NCBI GenBank assembly: GCA_015490175.1 | Contig: WFYJ01000128.1 | Span: 1-38,709, forward strand | Length of the DNA: 38,709 bases | From: Saprospiraceae bacterium | Lineage (GTDB): Bacteria; Bacteroidota; Bacteroidia; Chitinophagales; Saprospiraceae | Direction: 5' to 3' | In this document: positions 24,815-32,247 of the stretch, piece by piece | Layout: each line of letters opens with the position of its first letter | Numbering within the stretch: position 1 is the first letter of the stretch | The notes under the pieces: generated by a model | Told to the model about the DNA's origin: nothing | The model's input: only the letters and a program-made list of their open reading frames with translations | The model's database searches: none | Program-made: the position numbers and the translations under genes

Positions 24815-25140
24815 GCCTGCTGTGGTTGAGCGTTGAGCGTTTAGGGTTTAGGGCTTTTCTTGTTGCTTATCAGTTTTTTGTCAGATCCTCGGTTCCTCTC
24901 TCATCAAAACCGCAGCCTTCGGCCGCAGAGGGCCGCAGTTTGCACGCAGTTTTTGGCCAAGTTGAGGGTTGAGCGTGTAGCGTTTACAACGCTTTGAAAA
25001 TCAGTGCATGCTCAGTGGCTCTCTGTGTAACTGAATAATTTTTCGATTTTTTCAGCAGCCTCATGGCTTGGTCACTCTGTCACTCTGTCACTCCGTCACT
25101 CCGTCACTCTTCACTCTTCACTCCATCCCTCCCTCTCTAT
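24815..25140 (+). repeat. Composite spacer repeat, full copy B
   Basis: It has the same ordered blocks as copy A (22465-22791), including GCAGTTTGCACGCAGTTTTTG, AAAATCAGTGCATGCTCAGTGG, CTCTGTGTAACTGAAT and TTTTTTCAGCAGCCTCATGG. It ends in a run of CACTCTGT/CACTCCGT octamers that reaches the promoter of the next gene. No gene is seen in 24630-25150. Confidence 0.75.
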
Positions 25141-25145
25141 TTTTG
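25138..25145 (+). promoter_or_regulatory. -7 promoter element of the metallophosphatase gene (leaderless mRNA)
   Basis: TATTTTTG is an exact TAnnTTTG, 5 bases before the ATG at 25151. A start site at the usual distance would fall at or within a few bases of the A of the ATG, so the mRNA would have almost no leader. The -33 region lies in the CT-rich tract and has no TTTG. Confidence 0.55.
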
Positions 25146-25150
25146 TGGCC

Positions 25151-25849
25151 ATGCGAAGAATCGCCATTTCCGACATACACGGATGCGCGCGCACCTTTCG
25201 CAAGCTGTTGCGCACCGTCGAGCTGACCCCGGACGACCATTTGTTTCTGCTGGGCGACTACGTCGATCGCGGACCCGACAGCAAGGGCGTGCTCGACACC
25301 ATTTTCGAGCTTCAGGATGCCGGCTATCGCGTCACCTGCCTGAAAGGCAATCACGAGGAAGGGCTGGAATGGGCCCTGGAATCCGTAGAACGCTTCGAAC
25401 ACTGGCTGTTCTGGGGCGGCGATGCCACGCTCTCCAGTTTTGGCGCCAGCCATCCGGCGCAGATCCCCGATCGCTACCTCGAGTTTCTCGCGTCGCTGCC
25501 GCCCGTACACATCGAAGACCACTGGATCCTCGTCCATGCCGGCCTCAACTTTCAGGCGGCGGATCCACTGGCCGATACGCATGCCCTGATGTGGATCCGC
25601 AACTGGTACGCCGACATCGACTACGACTGGCTGGGCAACCGCTACATCGTCCACGGGCACGACCGCACCACCATGCCACATATTCAGGCCATGCGCGACC
25701 AGCTCGACCACTTGCGCGTGCAGAACATTGACTGTGGCTGTTTCGATCTGGATACTCCGGGCGCGGGGCATTTGTGCGCCTTCGATCTCGACAAACGCAC
25801 CCTGTGGTTCGAACCCAATGTAGATATGGTGCATCCCTGGCGCAGGTGA
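25151..25849 (+). CDS. Metallophosphatase (serine/threonine phosphatase / ApaH-like)
   Basis: The product is 232 aa of the calcineurin-like fold. Metal-binding motifs are in order: ISDIHGCARTF (DxH), LLGDYVDRGPDSKG (GDxxDRG), LKGNHEEG (GNHE), VHAGLNF (VHAG) and IVHGHDRT (GH). This is the pattern of bacterial PPP-type phosphatases and short ApaH relatives that hydrolyse phosphoprotein or dinucleoside tetraphosphate bonds. Function cannot be fixed beyond that. A GTG 6 nt upstream is an alternative start, but the ATG directly after the promoter element is preferred. It is the only + strand gene between 1.3 and 35 kb, isolated by repeats on both sides. Confidence 0.9.
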   Translation: MRRIAISDIHGCARTFRKLLRTVELTPDDHLFLLGDYVDRGPDSKGVLDTIFELQDAGYRVTCLKGNHEEGLEWALESVERFEHWLFWGGDATLSSFGASHPAQIPDRYLEFLASLPPVHIEDHWILVHAGLNFQAADPLADTHALMWIRNWYADIDYDWLGNRYIVHGHDRTTMPHIQAMRDQLDHLRVQNIDCGCFDLDTPGAGHLCAFDLDKRTLWFEPNVDMVHPWRR

Positions 25850-25875
25850 GCTGCGTGCAGCGCAATCCCATTCAG

Positions 25876-26299
25876 GTGAGTATACTCAATGCAATTCGGC
25901 CTGGGAATTTTTGACTATAGTCAATGGACGATGGTCATTTTTGATTGAGCAATCGAGGAACCGAGGAATCGAGGATTTGACAAAAAACTGGCAGTCAACA
26001 AGAAAAACACTAAACACTACACCCTCAACCCTTGCAACAGGATTTTCCAGACCACTTTGATTTGAGTGTAATTCTCGGGGGGCACTCTGTGTAACTGAAA
26101 AATTTTTCGACTTTTTTCACCAGGCTCAGGATCTGATTCGATCAACGGAAGCGGCATTTCCACATTGCGGCCTCCGCAGGCGGCCTTTGCTCACCTCAAA
26201 GTGATTGGTCAAACCGGTTGAATCGGCACTCCTCTCCCATTCACTCACTCACTCACTCACTCCCTCGCTCCCTCACTCCATCACGCTCTTCACTCTTCC
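25876..26299 (+). repeat. Spacer mosaic after the metallophosphatase gene
   Basis: Blocks in order: the element TATACTCAATGCAATTCGG..GGGAATTTTTGAC..GATGG (25876-25945); an inverted partial composite (GAGGAACCGAGGAATCGAGG, AAAACACTAAACACTACACCC, 25950-26030); CTCTGTGTAACTGAAAAATTTTT with TTTTTTCACCAGGCTCAGG (26080-26135); and a CACTCACT/CACTCCCT tract (26223-26299) reaching the stop codon of the HU-SPOR gene. No gene is seen. Confidence 0.65.
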
Positions 26300-27345
26300 C
26301 ACACTCTGGGCGTGGTCTTGTACTGCTTGCCCAGGGCTTCGATCATGGATTGCAGCTCGCTGCTGTCGCGCCAGGCGAAGCGCACGCCGACGCGGATGAG
26401 GCGGCCATCCTGAACGGAGGCGGCATTGTAGCCGTCATTGACCAGCCTTTCGGCAAAACGGGCCGCGTTGCGTTCCTTGCCGAAGCTGTGCAGCACCACG
26501 AAGGTCTCGTGCTGATCGGGCGGGGGCGTAGGCGCTTCGGTGTCGGACACATCCACTTCGGAGGGGATTGCTTCTTCCTCGAAGTCGGCCAGATCCTCGG
26601 GTTCGTCTTCGGCGGCCGGTGGCACGGCCTGTTCCGTGGGGGCGGGAGGCGCAGGGCCAGCTTCTTCACCGCCGAAATAAACCAGATAGATGCTGAACAG
26701 CACCACGCCGAGGGCAAGCACGAGCAGTACGGGCAGGAGGCGGTAGAGCCACCGCAGCGGGTCGGCTTTTTCCTCCTCGACTGCCGGAGCAGTGGTTGGG
26801 GAAGGCGGGGGACTTTGCGTGGTCGGGGCAGGAGTGGCTGCTGTGATGGCAGATCCGGGCGCGTCTTTTTTGGGCGTTTCGGCTTCGGGTGCGGCCGTGT
26901 GCGTGGGGGCTTCGGGGGTGGCGGCCACGACGGGGCGGGCATCGAACTCGGGCAGGCCGAACGAGGCTACCTGAAATTTGGTGGCGCGCTGCTCGAAGCG
27001 ATAGTTGCCCTCGAAGTCGCGATACAATTTGCCCAGGTGCGGCAGCTCCCAGCTCTCCTTGCGTGCCAACCGGTCTTTGACTTCCTGTACGTATTGCTGT
27101 ATGGCCTCCCGGGCTTCGTTTGCCGAAAGGCCATAGCGCTCGATGAGCCATGCCGCCAGGCGGCCGTCGTCAATGGTGAGCGAGGCGTTGAAGGTGATCT
27201 TGCGCGAGGGAGGCATGAGATGCCCTTGCACGTGATCGACGGTAGCCGGCAGGTAGGTTGCCTCGAAGGCGCCAAGGCCGGGAATGACCACCTCATCGTG
27301 CTCGAACAGCAAATCGCGAATGGCTGCAGCGACGTCTGGTTTCAT
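26290..27345 (-). CDS. CCDC81-type HU domain protein with SPOR domain
   Basis: The product is 351 aa. Residues 1-120 form the two CCDC81-like prokaryotic HU domains (EVVIPGLGAFEATYLPA, ITFNASLTIDDGRLAAWL, then ELPHLGKLYRDFEGNYRF). A Pro/Ala-rich linker leads to one membrane helix (about 203-224, LLPVLLVLALGVVLFSIYLV), then an acidic Pro-rich linker and a C-terminal SPOR domain (279-350) that binds denuded septal peptidoglycan. The HU part would be cytoplasmic and the SPOR part periplasmic, so it could link the nucleoid or a partner to the division site; this is inferred. Two 13-mer copies lie in the gene (27119-27131 for LSAN, 26445-26457 for FAER). A strong promoter lies about 95 nt upstream. 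Confidence 0.88.
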   Translation of the reverse strand: MKPDVAAAIRDLLFEHDEVVIPGLGAFEATYLPATVDHVQGHLMPPSRKITFNASLTIDDGRLAAWLIERYGLSANEAREAIQQYVQEVKDRLARKESWELPHLGKLYRDFEGNYRFEQRATKFQVASFGLPEFDARPVVAATPEAPTHTAAPEAETPKKDAPGSAITAATPAPTTQSPPPSPTTAPAVEEEKADPLRWLYRLLPVLLVLALGVVLFSIYLVYFGGEEAGPAPPAPTEQAVPPAAEDEPEDLADFEEEAIPSEVDVSDTEAPTPPPDQHETFVVLHSFGKERNAARFAERLVNDGYNAASVQDGRLIRVGVRFAWRDSSELQSMIEALGKQYKTTPRVWEE

Positions 27346-27437
27346 AGTGCATGGCGTGTGTGTGCGAAAGCAGCGTTTCTCCCGCGAGCACAAGGTGGTA
27401 GCGCTGAAAAGGATTGCTGATTTTTGAAGAACAAGGC

Positions 27438-27468
27438 CAAATATAGGAACCCTTGCCCATACGGGCAA
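27438..27468 (-). promoter_or_regulatory. Promoter of the HU-SPOR gene
   Basis: On the minus strand TTG (27466-27468), 20 nt, then TATATTTG (27438-27445) form a good Bacteroidota -33/-7 pair. It lies between the TolC-like stop codon and the HU-SPOR start, so the latter has its own transcript. Confidence 0.65.
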
Positions 27469-27496
27469 TTGAATACATGCCTGCAATGCCCATGCA

Positions 27497-27509
27497 TTTG
27501 CCGAAAGGC
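27497..27509 (-). other. 13-mer signature motif at the TolC-like stop codon
   Basis: The reverse strand reads GCCTTTCGGCAAATG directly after the TAG, sharing its last base. Confidence 0.6.
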
Positions 27510-28987
27510 TACTGACCGGCCCGCCGGACGAGCGAGACCTGCCGCTCGAAGTCGTACAGCGTCAGGCGACGCAGCTCGTACCACGCCAGCCAGAAGTTGC
27601 GCAGGGCGTCCATCCAGGCGCGCCGCGCCGATTCGCGCTCGCTGATGGCGATACCCAGCTCGGTGATGCCCACCTTGCCGATGTAGTAGCGGCTGCGCGT
27701 GAGGGCTTCGCGCTTGCGGGCCACCTCGAAGGCGCGCTCGGCCAGGCGCACGCGTTGCCGCACCAGGTCGAACTGCTGCACGCGCGTGCGCAGCTCCTCT
27801 TCGAAGCTGATGCGGTCCTGCTCCACCTGCATCTGTTCGAGCTCCCACGAGGCCAGCGCCGATTCGTAGTTGGCCTTGCGGCGCCCCCAGTCCAGGATCG
27901 GGATCTCCAGCGTGGTGCGCACGAACATGTTGAGGTCGGGCTGATCGAGGGCTTCGGCAGGCGTGGCGCCGATCTTGCTGAGGCTGACGCCGCCCACCAG
28001 GTTGGCCTGGATGCCGGTGTTGGCTTTGGCGGTGGCCACGTTGCGCTCGGCTTCGAGCAGGCGCCGCTCGAAGCTGATGTGCTCGCTGCGCTGGGAGCGT
28101 GCCAGCTCGAGGGCCTTGTCGAGGGGGATGTCCACCTCGGGCAGCTCGACGGGCGGCTCGAGGACGAAGTAGGTCGCTTCCTTGAGCCCGAGGAAGTTGC
28201 GCAGGCGTTCCATGGCGGCCTGCAGATTGACGCGGGCATCGGCCACGGCGGCGCTGGCGTTCATGGCGCTCAGCTCGATCTGCAGCAGCTCCGTCTCGGC
28301 GATGCGCCCCACCTCGAAGCGGCCGCGCGACACGCGGAGCAGCGTGTCGGCATTGGCCTTGTCGCGCAGAGCCGCTTCCAGGTCGAGCTGTGCCAGAAAC
28401 ACATCGAAGAAGCGCACGGCGGCCTGCCACGCCTGGTCTTCCATCTCTTCGGCAAAGGCGCGCGTGGCCTCTTCGTATTCGAGTGGGGCCAGCTTTTGCG
28501 TCCAGCGCAGATTGTTGGGCTGAAACAGGGGTTGCACGATCGTCAGACTCAGCGGACTGAGGAAGTAGCTGGTGGCAGGGTCTTGCGTGGCCGTGCGGAA
28601 CAGGTCGATGCGCGACAGGTCGGTGCCCAGAAACACCTGTCCGCCGGTGAGCGTGAGCGGCTGCCAGATGCCGAACGAGGCCGAGTTGCGCATTTGCGCC
28701 CGCCGCACGAACACGTCGGCACCGGTGGGCAGCGTGATGGCCTCGATGTTGCGGCTCAGGTCGGGCAGCGTCATGTTCAGCCCGATGGTGGGTTTCAGTT
28801 GCGACAGCGCCACCTGGTATTGCCAGTAGCTTTGCTCGAGTCGCGTGCGCGCCAGCAGCGCCCCCGGCGACTCGCTCTGTGCCAGGGCGATGACCTGGGG
28901 CAGTGTCAGGCGCAAGGTGTCGGGTGTCTGTGCTTCGGCTTTCGCCAAAAAAAGAAAGGCCAGAAACAGGGTGCTGATTGTGCGCAT
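27509..28987 (-). CDS. TolC family outer-membrane efflux protein
   Basis: The product is 492 aa with a signal peptide (1-19, ending AKAEAQ). The OEP family's two repeats are seen as long amphipathic helices separated by barrel strands: LTLPQVIALAQSESPGALLA at the start of repeat 1, the GLNMTLPDLSRN barrel region, then VARGRFEVGRIAETELLQIEL-like and LTRSRYYIGKVGITELGIAI, the typical R-Y-x-x-G-x-x-x-x-x-E/L motif that opens the last helix. It forms the outer-membrane exit duct of a tripartite pump with the permease and HlyD-like genes upstream on the same strand (about 210-bp spacer with repeats). The 13-mer at 27497-27509 abuts its stop codon and a sister 13-mer (28937-28949) lies in the signal peptide. 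Confidence 0.9.
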   Translation of the reverse strand: MRTISTLFLAFLFLAKAEAQTPDTLRLTLPQVIALAQSESPGALLARTRLEQSYWQYQVALSQLKPTIGLNMTLPDLSRNIEAITLPTGADVFVRRAQMRNSASFGIWQPLTLTGGQVFLGTDLSRIDLFRTATQDPATSYFLSPLSLTIVQPLFQPNNLRWTQKLAPLEYEEATRAFAEEMEDQAWQAAVRFFDVFLAQLDLEAALRDKANADTLLRVSRGRFEVGRIAETELLQIELSAMNASAAVADARVNLQAAMERLRNFLGLKEATYFVLEPPVELPEVDIPLDKALELARSQRSEHISFERRLLEAERNVATAKANTGIQANLVGGVSLSKIGATPAEALDQPDLNMFVRTTLEIPILDWGRRKANYESALASWELEQMQVEQDRISFEEELRTRVQQFDLVRQRVRLAERAFEVARKREALTRSRYYIGKVGITELGIAISERESARRAWMDALRNFWLAWYELRRLTLYDFERQVSLVRRAGQ

Positions 28988-29044
28988 GGCAGCGTGGGAT
29001 GGTTTGGTTTGTACTTCGAATCAAAATGGTTTGGGAAAACCGGT

Positions 29045-29198
29045 TGTGCAGGTTGAGTTGAGGGTTGAGCGTGTAGCGTTGAGGGTTGGCACCACTTGTG
29101 CCAATTTCGTGCGCTCGGTCACTCCCTCACGCCATCTCTCTTCTCTCCGTCACTCCCTCTCTCATTCACTCATTCACTCATTCTCTCCTCACCGGACA
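29045..29198 (-). repeat. GA-rich tract after the ABC permease stop codon, with GTTGAG repeats
   Basis: GTTGAGTTGAGGGTTGAGCG repeats (29050-29085) and a CT tract on the + strand (29121-29198; CACTCATT/CACTCCCT units) run up to the permease stop codon. Confidence 0.6.
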
Positions 29199-30539
29199 TC
29201 ACTCGGTACGCAGCGCCTTGATGGGGTCCTGTCGTGCCGCTTTGCGCGCGGGCATCAGTCCGAAGACGAGCCCTGTGACTGCGGCCACGCCAAAGCTGAG
29301 CAGCACCGACCAGAGCGTGACGACGGTGGGTATATCGGCCGCGGCGGCGATGAGGTGTGCAGCCACGATGCCCACCACCACGCCCAGTCCGCCGCCTGTG
29401 AGGCTGATGAAGACCGCTTCGAGCAGGAACTGCTGCACGATGTCGGCTTCGGTGGCGCCCAGCGAGCGGCGCAGGCCGATCTCCTTGATGCGCTCCCATA
29501 CCGAGGCCAGCATGATGTTCATGATGCCGATGCCGCCCACCAGCAGCGAGATGGCCGCGATGGCGGCCAGCACCATGTTGAAGGTGTCCTGGGTGCGCTG
29601 TTGCTGCTTGAGCAAGAGCTCGGGCACCTGCACTTCGTAGTCGTTCACGCCCTGGTGGCGCCGCTTCAGGATGGCGCCTACGAGCGCGGCCGTGCTGCGC
29701 AGTTGCCGCGCTTCGCGCACGTGGATGACCATGCGGTCGAGTTGGTGGTAGTTTTCGTCGGGCAGCGGCTCGCCCTCGTTCAGTTCGCCGAGGTCGTCGC
29801 GGCCGATGCGGGCGCGGTCTTTCAGGTAGAGCAGGGCCGCACGTATCGGCACGTACACCTCGCTGTTGTGGTCGCGGATGCCGAGCTGTTCGCGTGCTTC
29901 GGGTCGGGCATCGGGTCCTTGCAGCACGCCCACCACCCGAAACCACGCCTTGCCGCACTTGACCTGCTGCCCGATGGGCGAGGTGTCGGGAAACAGCTTG
30001 CGCGCCACCTGCCTGCCGATGACGCATACCGGCATGGCGCGCTCCTCCTCTACGAAGTGGAAGGCGCGCCCCTCGTGAAAGTCCAGGTTGTTGAGCGCGA
30101 AAAAGGCGTTGGTCACGCCGATGGTGCGGCTCTTCATCCAGCGGCCCTCGCGCGCAACGCTGGTCTGCACCTCCAGCTCGGGACTCACGGCCGCCACCGA
30201 CGGCAGTACCTCGGCGAGGGCGTCGGCATCGTCGAGGCGCAAGCCGGGCGACCAGGGCCGCTCGTTGCTCGTCTGGCGGGCGCCGGTCTGCTGCGTGCGT
30301 TCTTCGTCCTGCTCGGGGATGACCGCCCGCACCACGATGTTGTTGGTGCCGATGAGCTTCATCTGTTCGAGGATGGCCTGCCGCGCGCCCGTGCCGATGG
30401 CCAGCATCGCAATCACGGCGGCCACGCCAAACAGAATGCCCAGGCCGGTCAGCAGGGCACGCACGCGGTTGTGCAGCACCGCCTCGACGGCCAGCCGAAA
30501 GTTGAACAGCAGTTTTTGCCAGTGCACCATGGGCTTCAT
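29199..30539 (-). CDS. MacB-like ABC transporter permease
   Basis: The product is 446 aa. The topology is that of MacB/FtsX permeases without the nucleotide-binding domain: one helix near the N-terminus (about 26-48, VRALLTGLGILFGVAAVIAM), a large periplasmic MacB_PCD domain (50-320), and three C-terminal helices (about 325-350, 375-400 and 408-430) with GIGIMNIMLASVWERIKEIGLRRSLGAT, the cytoplasmic coupling loop. It ends PIKALRTE, the common family end. It would transmit force from a cytoplasmic ATPase to HlyD and TolC partners to expel peptides, lipoproteins or drugs. No ATPase gene lies in the window, so it must be encoded elsewhere. Confidence 0.92.
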   Translation of the reverse strand: MKPMVHWQKLLFNFRLAVEAVLHNRVRALLTGLGILFGVAAVIAMLAIGTGARQAILEQMKLIGTNNIVVRAVIPEQDEERTQQTGARQTSNERPWSPGLRLDDADALAEVLPSVAAVSPELEVQTSVAREGRWMKSRTIGVTNAFFALNNLDFHEGRAFHFVEEERAMPVCVIGRQVARKLFPDTSPIGQQVKCGKAWFRVVGVLQGPDARPEAREQLGIRDHNSEVYVPIRAALLYLKDRARIGRDDLGELNEGEPLPDENYHQLDRMVIHVREARQLRSTAALVGAILKRRHQGVNDYEVQVPELLLKQQQRTQDTFNMVLAAIAAISLLVGGIGIMNIMLASVWERIKEIGLRRSLGATEADIVQQFLLEAVFISLTGGGLGVVVGIVAAHLIAAAADIPTVVTLWSVLLSFGVAAVTGLVFGLMPARKAARQDPIKALRTE

Positions 30540-30579
30540 TCGGGTTGTTGTGCGTTCCGGTTATCCGGTCGAGGATGCG

Positions 30580-30690
30580 CGAATGCGCGAATTTGAGGAA
30601 CCAGACCTTTTTCCAAAAAAACTCATAATCAACGAAAAACATTAAACATTAAACTCTAAACATTAAACTCTAAACATTAAACCTCCTCGC
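30580..30690 (-). repeat. Composite spacer repeat, divergent inverted copy
   Basis: GAGGAACCAGA, AACTCATAATCAACGAAAAAC and four ACATTAAAC(TCTAA) units correspond to the reverse complement of the TTTAGAGTTTAAAG / GTTGATTATCAG blocks seen at 15976, 22480 and 24835. Confidence 0.55.
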
Positions 30691-30691
30691 C

Positions 30692-32074
30692 TCAATACAT
30701 GATAATGATCCCGCTCGAGCTGCTTTCCTGCTCGGGCTGATATACGGGCGTGGCTTTTCGCTTTTCTTCGATGATGGCCTGGCGTCGCTTGCGCGCTTCT
30801 TCCTGCTTGCGCAAAATCTCGGCCCGCACGGCTTCGGGCAATGGCCGGAAGGGCAGCGTCTCGGCCGATGGTGGTGCCGTGAGCCGCACCGTCTGCCCTT
30901 CTTCCAGTCCGTATTCGATGATGATGGCGCGGTCGTTGGCCTCGCCGGTGATGACTTCCTGCCTGACGAGGCCCGAAGGCGTTTCGAGGTACACGAAGGG
31001 GACGCTGTCGCGAAACACCGCCTCGAGCGGCACATGCAGCACTGAGTCGTACTGCCAGGTCAGGATTTCATTGCTGGTGCTCATGGCGGGGCGCAGCAGG
31101 CTGTCGGTCTCCAGCAGCTCGATGTTGACTTCGAAGACCTTGGCGTCGTAGCCCTTGAGCTCTTCGCCGATGTTGGCCACCGACACCACGCGCCCGGCGT
31201 ATTGCCGCCCCGGGAATGCATCGACGCGCACGGTGGCGTCCTGTCCCACCTGCACCTTGCTGATGTCCACTTCGTTGACCCAGGTGCGCGACAGCATTTC
31301 CGAGAGGTCGGGCAGCTCGGCCACGACGGGGTCCCAGGCGCTGATCTGCGAGCCCGGTCCGATCTTGCCGTTCCACGATTGCGCGTAGATGACCATGCCG
31401 TCGGCGGGGGCGCGCACCACGAACTCGTCGGCCACGTCGAGCAACTGCTGCAGGCGTCGCTGCTGCTGGCTCAGTGAGGCCAGGATTTCGCTCACCTTGG
31501 CGCGCGACTTTTCTTGCGTGAGGCGGTAGCGTTCGAGCAGTTGCTGGTAGTCGCGGCGGGCCTTTTCGAGCTCCATCTCGGCCTGGCGAATGACCATGGC
31601 GGGCTCGTAGCGGCTCTGCTCCACCTGCAGCTTTTTCTCCTCCATGGCAAAGCGCATGTTGATGATCTCGTCGCGCAGGCCGCGCAGCTCGATGGCCGTG
31701 TCAATGACGGCCTGCTGGAGCTGGGTTTCGATCTTTTCGATCTCCGTGCGGGCGTCTTTGATGCGCTGATCCAGCTCCGAGCGGTCGAGCGTGGCCACGT
31801 AGTCGCCTTTCCTGACGATGGTGCCTTCGGGTACCAGATCGGTGATGGTGGTCTGATAGATGCGGGCCGTGCGCATGCCTTTGGGCCCGTTGATCTTCAC
31901 AGAGTGTTTGGCCTTGAGCTCACCGGTGGCGGTGACGTAGATCTTGAAGGGCCCTCGGCTTACGGTAACGGAGACGGGAGCGTCGTAGGTGGTCGCATCG
32001 GTGGGCGTGAGGAAGTACCAGGCCGCAGCGAGCGCGGCAATGACGAGTGCAGCGACAAGGAGGCGTCTTGGCAT
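30692..32074 (-). CDS. HlyD/MacA-type efflux membrane-fusion protein
   Basis: The product is 460 aa with an N-terminal membrane anchor (about 5-20). A lipoyl half (GELKAKHSVKINGPKG and LVPEGTIVRKGDYVATLD) comes before a long alpha-helical hairpin (about 95-205, rich in Glu/Lys/Gln) and the second lipoyl half (VADEFVVRAPADGMVIYAQSW), followed by beta-barrel and MP domains. It is a periplasmic adaptor between the permease and TolC. The Met before PRRLLVAALV is chosen because the longer frame translates the terminator and 13-mer region. The C-terminus is Lys/Arg-rich and then ends in SSSSGIIIMY, an odd tail for the family. It is the first gene of the efflux set. Confidence 0.92.
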   Translation of the reverse strand: MPRRLLVAALVIAALAAAWYFLTPTDATTYDAPVSVTVSRGPFKIYVTATGELKAKHSVKINGPKGMRTARIYQTTITDLVPEGTIVRKGDYVATLDRSELDQRIKDARTEIEKIETQLQQAVIDTAIELRGLRDEIINMRFAMEEKKLQVEQSRYEPAMVIRQAEMELEKARRDYQQLLERYRLTQEKSRAKVSEILASLSQQQRRLQQLLDVADEFVVRAPADGMVIYAQSWNGKIGPGSQISAWDPVVAELPDLSEMLSRTWVNEVDISKVQVGQDATVRVDAFPGRQYAGRVVSVANIGEELKGYDAKVFEVNIELLETDSLLRPAMSTSNEILTWQYDSVLHVPLEAVFRDSVPFVYLETPSGLVRQEVITGEANDRAIIIEYGLEEGQTVRLTAPPSAETLPFRPLPEAVRAEILRKQEEARKRRQAIIEEKRKATPVYQPEQESSSSGIIIMY

Positions 32075-32136
32075 GGGTCGGTCGGTTGAGGAGTTCAGGA
32101 GACAGATGCGCGGGTGCGGCAAAGGGTTGGGCGGCA

Positions 32137-32152
32137 TTTGCCGAAAGGCAAA
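32137..32152. other. Perfect palindrome TTTGCCGAAAGGCAAA upstream of the HlyD-like gene
   Basis: This is the second full palindromic copy of the 13-mer motif; it overlaps the A run that is the T run of the DUF3467 terminator. Confidence 0.6.
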
Positions 32153-32200
32153 AAAAAAAAGCCCTGCCCCACCCCGACAAAATAAGGGTATGGCAAGGCT
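32150..32200 (-). terminator. Terminator of the DUF3467 gene
   Basis: On the minus strand AGCCTTGCC (from 32192-32200) pairs with GGCAGGGCT (from 32160-32168), followed by an 11-base T run (32150-32160). It lies 48 bp past the DUF3467 stop and separates it from the efflux genes. The sister 13-mer (32197-32209) overlaps the upstream stem. Confidence 0.85.
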
Positions 32201-32247
32201 TTCGCCAAATGAAACCTGCACGTGTGTATGTTACCCGACAGGGCGCC

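Noticed and set aside
27342-29024. 560-codon minus-strand frame overlapping the TolC-like gene
   Set aside because: Same-strand shifted frame of the TolC-like gene; Arg/Ala/His-rich translation without family features.
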